NCBI GenBank assembly: GCA_011526335.1
Contig: WTJB01000156.1
Coordinates: forward strand, 1 to 6,101
DNA length: 6,101 nt
Direction of reading: 5' to 3'
Source: Candidatus Arcticimaribacter sp.
GTDB taxonomy: Bacteria > Bacteroidota > Bacteroidia > Flavobacteriales > Flavobacteriaceae
In this document: positions 1 through 4,529 of the stretch, piece after piece
Position numbering within the stretch: position 1 is the first letter of the stretch
Layout of the letters: each line of letters starts with the position of its first letter
Program-made: the position numbers and the translations under genes
The notes under the pieces: model-generated
What the model was told of the DNA's origin: nothing
Database searches by the model: none
Seen by the model: the letters and a program-made list of their open reading frames with translations, nothing else

Positions 1-139
1 TGAAAATGAATGTATGTAATAAAGACTTTAAATAGTAAATATAAATATATGATAATAAATTAATTAATATGCATAATAAGTTTTTCTTATAGAGGTAAAT
101 TATAGGCTTTTTTCCTACTAAATAAAGCGTATATTCCTC

Positions 140-168
140 TTGTTCTTGACGAAAAAAGTGTATCTTGG
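140..168 (+). promoter_or_regulatory. Candidate Bacteroidota-type promoter for the UMF1 transporter gene
   Basis: A TTG at 140-142 is followed after 18 nt by TATCTTGG at 161-168. This matches the Bacteroidota primary-sigma pattern (TTG, about 19 nt, TAnnTTTG) except at one position of the -7 box. Transcription would begin near 172-175, leaving a 5' leader of roughly 20-25 nt before the ATG at 196. No Shine-Dalgarno sequence is visible, as is usual in this phylum. The rest of 1-139 is extremely AT-rich and shows no gene, only short AT palindromes of no clear meaning. The call rests on pattern and position only. Confidence 0.4.
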
Positions 169-195
169 ATCAGGACTATTATTAGAATTAGATAT

Positions 196-1527
196 ATGTT
201 AGAAACCAAAAAACCTCTGCCTAAAGGGAGTAAGAAGTTGATCAATGCGTGGGCATTTTATGATTGGGCAAACTCGGTATATTCCTTGGTTATTTCCTCT
301 GCAATTTTCCCCATTTATTTTGCGGCTCTTTTTGCTGAAAACAACAAGATTTTATTTCTGGGTTATGAGGTAAAAAACACGGCCATGATCAGTTTTGTTA
401 CCGCAGCGGCTTTTATCGTTGTGGCATTTATTTCGCCTTTGCTTTCCGGGATTGCCGATTTTATTGGAGATAAAAAACGCTTTATGCGGACCTTCGTTTA
501 TATGGGATCGCTTTCTTGTGTCGGGCTTTATTGGTTTGAATTGAATACGATTTACTTGGGCCTATTTTTTTACTTTTTGGCCTTGATCGGACTTTGGGCC
601 AGTTTGGTTTTTTACAACTCCTATTTGCCCGATGTTGCCTATCCTGAACAACAAGATCGGGCGAGTGCTAAAGGCTTTTCTATGGGCTATATCGGGAGTG
701 TGCTTTTGCTGTTGTTTAATCTATCGATGGTCATGCAACCCAAGCTGTATGGCATCTCGGGTACGGAGGGTGAGGCGGCCATGAAGGCCATGAAATATTC
801 CTTTGTTTCGGTGGGGATATGGTGGTTTGTATTTAGCCATTATTCCTTTTACTTTTTACCCAAAGGCAATAAGAACAACGAAAAAATAACCCGCTCTATC
901 TTTTGGAATGGTTTCCGTGAATTGCGTACGGTTTACCGTCAAATGGCCGGAAACTTTCCTTTAAAGCGCTATTTGACGGCATTTTTTATTTATTCTTTAG
1001 CTTTACAGACGGTCATGCTAGTAGCAGCCTATTTTGGGGAAGAAGAAATCGCTTGGGGATCCGATAGCGAAAAAACGATTGGATTGATTGTCAGTATCCT
1101 TTTGATACAGATCGTGGCGATTTTTGGGGCTATTCTTGCTGCCCGTTCTTCTATACGTTTTGGGAATATCCCTACCCTAATTGCCATAAATCTGATCTGG
1201 GTAGGTATATGCATTTACGCCTATTACATTCATACCCCAATGCAATTCTATTATGTAGCGGGTATTGTTGGGTTGGTCATGGGAGCTTTACAAACAGCCT
1301 CTCGTGCTGCCTACTCCAAATTTCTCCCGGAAACGGAAGACACCACTTCTTATTTTAGTTTTTATGATGTGGCCGAAAAGATCGGAATTGTCATCGGAAT
1401 GTTTCTTTTTGGTGCGGTAGATCAAATTACAGGGAGCATGCGAAACTCCCTGGTATTTTTTGTAATTTTCTTTATCATAGGAGGCTTGATGCTTTTTCGA
1501 GTAAACAAAAAAGCGGCTATTCAATAG
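196..1527 (+). CDS. MFS transporter, UMF1 / Atg22-like family (complete, 443 aa)
   Basis: This is a polytopic inner-membrane protein with about 12 hydrophobic segments (roughly residues 28-46, 62-86, 97-112, 119-142, 163-181, 203-221, 259-281, 296-316, 326-346, 351-370, 395-410 and 418-435). The hydrophilic loop at 222-258 is the usual central cytoplasmic loop. Family marks are AFYDWANS near the N-terminus (20-27), the MFS motif-A-like loop GIADFIGDKKR after TM2 (85-95), ASAKGFSMGYIGS at TM5 (156-168) and GALQTASRAAYSKFLPE around TM10-11 (363-379). Length is normal for the family. Yeast Atg22 exports amino acids from the vacuole. Substrates of bacterial UMF1 members are mostly unknown, so no substrate is assigned. 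The start at 196 places the conserved AFYDWANS at the usual distance from the N-terminus and lies just after a candidate promoter. The last 11 nt overlap the convergent head-GIN gene. Confidence 0.9.
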   Translation: MLETKKPLPKGSKKLINAWAFYDWANSVYSLVISSAIFPIYFAALFAENNKILFLGYEVKNTAMISFVTAAAFIVVAFISPLLSGIADFIGDKKRFMRTFVYMGSLSCVGLYWFELNTIYLGLFFYFLALIGLWASLVFYNSYLPDVAYPEQQDRASAKGFSMGYIGSVLLLLFNLSMVMQPKLYGISGTEGEAAMKAMKYSFVSVGIWWFVFSHYSFYFLPKGNKNNEKITRSIFWNGFRELRTVYRQMAGNFPLKRYLTAFFIYSLALQTVMLVAAYFGEEEIAWGSDSEKTIGLIVSILLIQIVAIFGAILAARSSIRFGNIPTLIAINLIWVGICIYAYYIHTPMQFYYVAGIVGLVMGALQTASRAAYSKFLPETEDTTSYFSFYDVAEKIGIVIGMFLFGAVDQITGSMRNSLVFFVIFFIIGGLMLFRVNKKAAIQ

Positions 1528-1529
1528 CC
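1502..1529 (-). terminator. Intrinsic terminator of the sigma-factor operon, inside the end of the transporter gene
   Basis: Read on the minus strand, GGCTATT and AATAGCC form a perfect 7-bp inverted repeat around one central base (plus-strand 1515-1529). As RNA this gives a 5-bp stem GGCTA/TAGCC with a 5-nt loop. It is followed by GC, six T (plus-strand A1507-1512), G and TTT. The stem contains the TAG stop codon of the head-GIN gene and, on the other strand, the TAG of the transporter. The plus-strand side has no T tract after the stem, so it should act mainly on the minus-strand operon. The stem is short, so efficiency is uncertain. Confidence 0.55.
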
Positions 1530-2251
1530 TTGCGTATAGAACCAGAACCGCTTACTTTAGCGTCTAGCTTGCGTTTGGGTTCTCCAAAATAGCGAATTCT
1601 TCCTGATCCAGACACCTTCGCATTGAGCTTATCGGTACAACGTACTTCCATGCGTCCAGAACCTGACAATTGTAGATTGCCTTTTTCTGCACGAAAGTCT
1701 TTTGCCTTAAATGATCCCGAACCCGAAAGTTTTGCCTCAAGGGCTTCGGCCTCGCCGTACACCTCAAAAACGCCTGAGCCGGAGATGTTAAATTTGGCGT
1801 TAGCTGCATTGATATGAAGGCGGACTTTTCCAGAGCCCGAAACATTTCCTTCAAATTGTGGATGCTCAAAAGGAATGTCATTGCTTATTTTTCCGGATCC
1901 TGATAAGGATATATGCTTAAGCGTCTCCTGCGGTAAAATGACTTTTATTCTTTTATTGCTGGGCTTTAGATAAACTTTCTTTTTGGTTTTAATTTTTAAA
2001 CTACCGTCTTTAACTTCAGTAACGATATCATTCAGAAAATTTTCATCGCCTTTAAGTTCAAGCATATTGTCCATATCCTGGCTAAAACTTACTTCAAAAT
2101 TGCCACTCACCTGAAGGGAATGAAAATCGGAAATGCTTCTTTCTTGGGTAATAATATTACCGTTTCCGGTTATTTTTTTCGTTGACCATCCTTGGGCCAT
2201 TAGGCTCGTAATTGCGGTCAGAAAGAGTAGGGTTAAACGTTCTTTTTTCAT
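1517..2251 (-). CDS. Secreted head-GIN domain protein (DUF2807), 244 aa
   Basis: Residues 1-19 form a signal peptide (MKKER, then hydrophobic LTLLFLTAITSLMA) with likely cleavage before Q20. There is no lipobox cysteine, so it is not a lipoprotein. The mature protein matches the head-GIN/DUF2807 pattern: an opening strand region with GNGNIITQERSISDFHSLQVSG (29-50, in two parts: GNGNIITQERS and ISDFHSLQVSG), then a ladder of seven SGSG turns at 117-120, 138-141, 157-160, 176-179, 196-199, 214-217 and 234-237. The 18-21 residue spacing fits one rung of a right-handed beta-solenoid. The family is sometimes labelled 'putative auto-transporter adhesin', but its function is not established. No type IX sorting domain follows the last rung, so a periplasmic or outer-membrane-associated site is likelier than T9SS export. 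It is the last gene of the sigma operon, 17 nt behind its neighbour. The upstream leader is A/T-rich without a Shine-Dalgarno. Confidence 0.85.
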   Translation of the reverse strand: MKKERLTLLFLTAITSLMAQGWSTKKITGNGNIITQERSISDFHSLQVSGNFEVSFSQDMDNMLELKGDENFLNDIVTEVKDGSLKIKTKKKVYLKPSNKRIKVILPQETLKHISLSGSGKISNDIPFEHPQFEGNVSGSGKVRLHINAANAKFNISGSGVFEVYGEAEALEAKLSGSGSFKAKDFRAEKGNLQLSGSGRMEVRCTDKLNAKVSGSGRIRYFGEPKRKLDAKVSGSGSIRKAIE

Positions 2252-2268
2252 GGTGTTAAAGATTTAAA

Positions 2269-3345
2269 TTAGTTTTTATAGAGTTTTACAGCTCCGTAGT
2301 CTGAGGTAATCTTAAGTTTTCCCTCGCCGCTTTTATAGCGTCCTTGATAATAGCGGTCCACTTGTTCAATGATGCGTTGTTTATAATCCAGATCTAAGTC
2401 AGTTTTTAGGCTGGCATATTCCGTGATGACTTCAAAGTCAAAGCCCCAATTGGGGTCAATACCAAGCGATAATCCTGCATAGTCTGCACTGATGTCCACC
2501 CTTTGAGTGCTGGGCAATACATGATAAATTTTCAAGGCTCCGTAGTCCAAGTCTATTTCACTGCTTTTGGTGAGTTCTTCAATACGAATGCCTACATAGT
2601 CTGCGTCACCCTCAAGCGTGGCTACTTTTCCGATTTCCAGTTTTCCATAATCTACACTAAAGCCCAAATCAGTAATGGATTCGATTTTTGTCTTGGAGTA
2701 ATCGGCGTCCAATGCTATATCCTCTGCTTCACCAATGTGCAGGTCAGAATAATCCGCCACTACAGTACCTCCATGGATCAGCTCTATTTCTGAATCATCC
2801 GAATATTTTATAACAACCCTATTCTTTTCATGCCGCAGTTCTTCAGCAGCCAAATTGCCATAGGCGATGTCTAAGCTTGTGGGGCCTAAATGACGATCTA
2901 TATAGGTTGACCCATAGTTGTTTTTTGTTTTTAGTTCTGCCGTAGCAGGGAGTTTTACCCAGTAGTCAATTTGTATTCGTTCGGTGTTGCTTTCAAACCA
3001 ATCAAAGATTTTCCACCAAGATTTATTTTTTTGTTTTTCAATAACGGTTGTGACGGAAACACGATTTTCAGCGGTTTTAAATACAGGATAAATGTTGTCT
3101 AATCGTTCAGCACTGTCTTCATCCTTTTTTCCGTAAACTTTTACCACTACTTTGACATCCACTTGTTCTTTCTCCCAACTTTCAATGTTGACATTTCCAA
3201 AAAGATTGTTCAGGGTAAACGTTCCCTCTGCTGCGAGGGGAAATTGTTTTTCAATGGTCTTAGAAACAAATTGCCCAAAAACCCCTAGCGGCAGGAGTAG
3301 CAATAAAAAGAGTGCATAAGGTTTAAAATACATTTTCATAATCAT
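2269..3345 (-). CDS. Secreted DUF4097-like beta-solenoid protein with tyrosine-turn repeats, 358 aa
   Basis: A signal peptide spans residues 1-24 (hydrophobic core ALFLLLLLPLGVF) with probable cleavage before Q25; no lipobox cysteine is present. Residues 26-130 form a beta-rich head with LNNLFGNVNIESW (45-57), typical of DUF4097-like proteins. Then come Y-turns of the form [A/V/L]-D-Y-[G/S/A] or variants, with tyrosines at 144, 162, 181, 199, 216, 233, 250, 268, 289 and 310, spaced 17-21 residues. A final one at Y350 follows an insertion rich in Y, G and K (about 320-345). This implies a beta-solenoid with an aromatic stack. Function is unknown; a structural, adhesive or sensing role in the envelope is inference. 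Start codons at 3345, 3339 and 3333 are all possible (M1, M3, M5). The first follows an A6 tract. The third would give an 11-nt overlap with the upstream gene, like the sigma/anti-sigma junction. Confidence 0.75.
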   Translation of the reverse strand: MIMKMYFKPYALFLLLLLPLGVFGQFVSKTIEKQFPLAAEGTFTLNNLFGNVNIESWEKEQVDVKVVVKVYGKKDEDSAERLDNIYPVFKTAENRVSVTTVIEKQKNKSWWKIFDWFESNTERIQIDYWVKLPATAELKTKNNYGSTYIDRHLGPTSLDIAYGNLAAEELRHEKNRVVIKYSDDSEIELIHGGTVVADYSDLHIGEAEDIALDADYSKTKIESITDLGFSVDYGKLEIGKVATLEGDADYVGIRIEELTKSSEIDLDYGALKIYHVLPSTQRVDISADYAGLSLGIDPNWGFDFEVITEYASLKTDLDLDYKQRIIEQVDRYYQGRYKSGEGKLKITSDYGAVKLYKN

Positions 3346-3814
3346 TTTTTTCTATGGTGGTTAAATTTTTCTCTAGCGTTTGCAAGAGGTTGAGTTGTTG
3401 TTGTAGATTTTGGATTAGGGCTTTCAGCAAGATGGGGTGCGGGCTTCCTTCCTGCCATTGTTGCTGTAATCTTTGATAATCCTCTTGTAGTATCACCAAT
3501 TGTGTTTTGGCATCCTCCAAACTTTGAGCATGAACGGCAGGGGTATTTTTTTCTAAATGCATCAAACGGGTTTGGATGGCTTGGGTATAAAATGTAGTGC
3601 TGACTTCCAGTTCAGCGTTGGTTGAATTTTGCGCAGGCCATTGGGATACCCCCAGTCCGAATAGGAGGAGTAGTACAGCGGCTGCACTCCAATACGGGCG
3701 TTTGAATTTTTGTTTTCTTATTAAGCGTTTTGCAAAGCGTTTTTCGTGTCCCGATGGGGGCGACAAGGGCGTCCACTGCTTAGTAAGCTGTTTCAATTCA
3801 TTTTCAAGAGACAT
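3323..3814 (-). CDS. Single-pass membrane protein, probable anti-sigma factor partner, 163 aa
   Basis: The N-terminal 41 residues are hydrophilic and basic (PPSGHEKRF at 19-27, KRLIRKQKFKR at 29-39). One transmembrane helix follows at about 42-58, then a C-terminal part of about 100 residues predicted helical. Leu/Gln-rich heptads at 99-121 and 126-156, separated by EGSPHP, suggest a helical hairpin or coiled coil. By the positive-inside rule the N-terminus is cytoplasmic and the C-terminus periplasmic, the topology of membrane anti-sigma factors. A 'P.GH..RF' start is common in Bacteroidota proteins encoded directly after ECF sigma genes (recalled, not checked). It has no cysteine at all, so the HxxxCxxC zinc anti-sigma motif is absent. 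The gene starts 11 nt inside the end of the sigma gene (ATGTCTCTTGA), so the two are probably translationally coupled. The anti-sigma role is inferred from position and topology; a generic envelope protein is the alternative. Confidence 0.65.
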   Translation of the reverse strand: MSLENELKQLTKQWTPLSPPSGHEKRFAKRLIRKQKFKRPYWSAAAVLLLLFGLGVSQWPAQNSTNAELEVSTTFYTQAIQTRLMHLEKNTPAVHAQSLEDAKTQLVILQEDYQRLQQQWQEGSPHPILLKALIQNLQQQLNLLQTLEKNLTTIEKNDYENVF

Positions 3815-4355
3815 TGGATTTGTTTTTTACGATGGTTTTCAATTGTTCTTTGGCGCGAGATGCAAGGGTTCGGCAATTTCCGTAACTAAGGCCCATAATT
3901 TCGCTGATCTCCTCATAGTCCATTCCTTCATAATACATCATAATGAGGATGTTTTTATAATTTGATTTCAGTTGTTGAATGCTGTTCCATAATATTGTTT
4001 TTTGTACATTTTCTTCTTCATTTTCATCCCCCTTTTTCTCTTCCCTTATGGGAGTTTCTGGGTGTAGCAGGATGGTTTTTTTCTTTTGTTCGGCAAGCGT
4101 CAAGGCTTTTCGTAGGATTATGGTTTTGATCCACCCTGGAAATTTTTCTACTTCCCGCACTTCATCCAACTTTTCAAAAGCAGTAATAAATCCTTCTTGT
4201 AGCGCATCTTCAGCATCGTCAGCATTGCCTAAAATGCGGTAAGCTGTATTGTACATGGCGCTAGAAAATTGACGATACAGCTGCATTTGTGCACGTTGAT
4301 TGCCTTTTTTACAAGCTGACAAGAGCGAACCGATATCGTTTTGAATGATTTCCAC
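3804..4355 (-). CDS. ECF-type RNA polymerase sigma-70 factor, 183 aa, GTG start
   Basis: This is an extracytoplasmic-function sigma factor, directing RNA polymerase to a specific promoter set. The sigma2 domain covers about residues 20-90, with the region-2 core NADDAEDALQEGFITAFEKL (44-63) and FPGWIKTIILRKAL (72-85). A charged linker rich in K and E (about 91-118) leads to sigma4 at about 119-175, whose helix-turn-helix is visible in MDYEEISEIMGLSYGNCR (145-162) and TLASRAKEQLK. Length is typical for ECF factors. There is no extra C-terminal domain. The start is GTG at 4355: an in-frame TAA lies two codons upstream and the next ATG (residue 24) would cut into sigma2. An A5 tract immediately precedes the GTG. 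It heads the four-gene operon, and its end overlaps the membrane-protein gene. No promoter matching the Bacteroidota consensus was found upstream, which would fit autoregulation by an ECF-specific promoter but does not prove it. Confidence 0.92.
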   Translation of the reverse strand: MEIIQNDIGSLLSACKKGNQRAQMQLYRQFSSAMYNTAYRILGNADDAEDALQEGFITAFEKLDEVREVEKFPGWIKTIILRKALTLAEQKKKTILLHPETPIREEKKGDENEEENVQKTILWNSIQQLKSNYKNILIMMYYEGMDYEEISEIMGLSYGNCRTLASRAKEQLKTIVKNKSNVS

Positions 4356-4422
4356 TTTTTATATTCTACTTATAGGACGAGAGAAGATTTTGTTTGTTAC
4401 ACTTTTGCCTTTGGCATAACTC

Positions 4423-4451
4423 TTGACCCTTTAAGAATGCGTTTTTAAAAT
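4423..4451 (+). promoter_or_regulatory. Candidate sigma70-like promoter for lon
   Basis: TTGACC at 4423-4428 and TAAAAT at 4446-4451 are separated by exactly 17 nt. Each hexamer matches the E. coli-type sigma70 consensus in five of six positions. The Bacteroidota -7 box TAnnTTTG was not found in the spacer. A start near 4458 would give a leader of about 70 nt containing both inverted repeats described below. In AT-rich DNA such matches can arise by chance. Confidence 0.3.
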
Positions 4452-4476
4452 AGATAAAATACAACGATCAACACAA

Positions 4477-4497
4477 GGTTTTCGCTAAAGGAAAACC
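4477..4497 (+). promoter_or_regulatory. Inverted repeat / hairpin in the lon leader (7-bp arms)
   Basis: GGTTTTC (4477-4483) and GAAAACC (4491-4497) are perfect reverse complements around a 7-nt loop GCTAAAG. No T tract follows, so it is not an intrinsic terminator on the plus strand. If transcription starts near 4458, it would form an RNA stem-loop about 33 nt before the lon start codon. It could instead be a DNA operator. Function is unknown. Confidence 0.4.
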
Positions 4498-4504
4498 GAT
4501 AACT

Positions 4505-4519
4505 GTCAGTTTGTCTGAC
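4505..4519 (+). promoter_or_regulatory. Compact inverted repeat 10 nt upstream of the lon start (possible operator)
   Basis: GTCAG (4505-4509) and CTGAC (4515-4519) are perfect 5-bp arms around TTTGT, with only 10 nt between the repeat and the ATG. It follows the 7-bp hairpin by 7 nt. Its position over the ribosome-loading zone suggests an operator or a leader RNA structure affecting translation initiation. No regulator is assigned. Confidence 0.35.
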
Positions 4520-4529
4520 GAACATACAT

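Noticed and set aside
57..117. AT-rich palindromes (ATTAATTAAT, ATAAG-TTTTT-CTTAT, TAGG...CCTA) upstream of the transporter
   Set aside because: Low-complexity AT-rich DNA gives such matches often; stems are weak and no terminator or operator can be supported.
1623..1817. Plus-strand open frame opposite the SGSG repeats, with a Pro/Glu/Ser repetitive product
   Set aside because: The apparent repeat (EPE/PEPE) is the antisense reading of the repeated SGSG codons, not an independent gene.
1564..1900. SGSG repeats as a flexible linker or a DNA-level tandem repeat
   Set aside because: Copies are separated by 18-21 residues of non-identical sequence with alternating strand pattern, which fits a solenoid protein rather than a linker or a nucleotide repeat.
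3597..3965. Plus-strand open frame across the sigma/membrane-protein junction
   Set aside because: It spans two well-supported overlapping minus-strand genes and its product resembles no known domain.
4406..4416. TGCC-TTT-GGCA short palindrome in the lon/sigma spacer
   Set aside because: Only 4-bp arms with a 3-nt loop and no T tract or supporting context; easily due to chance.
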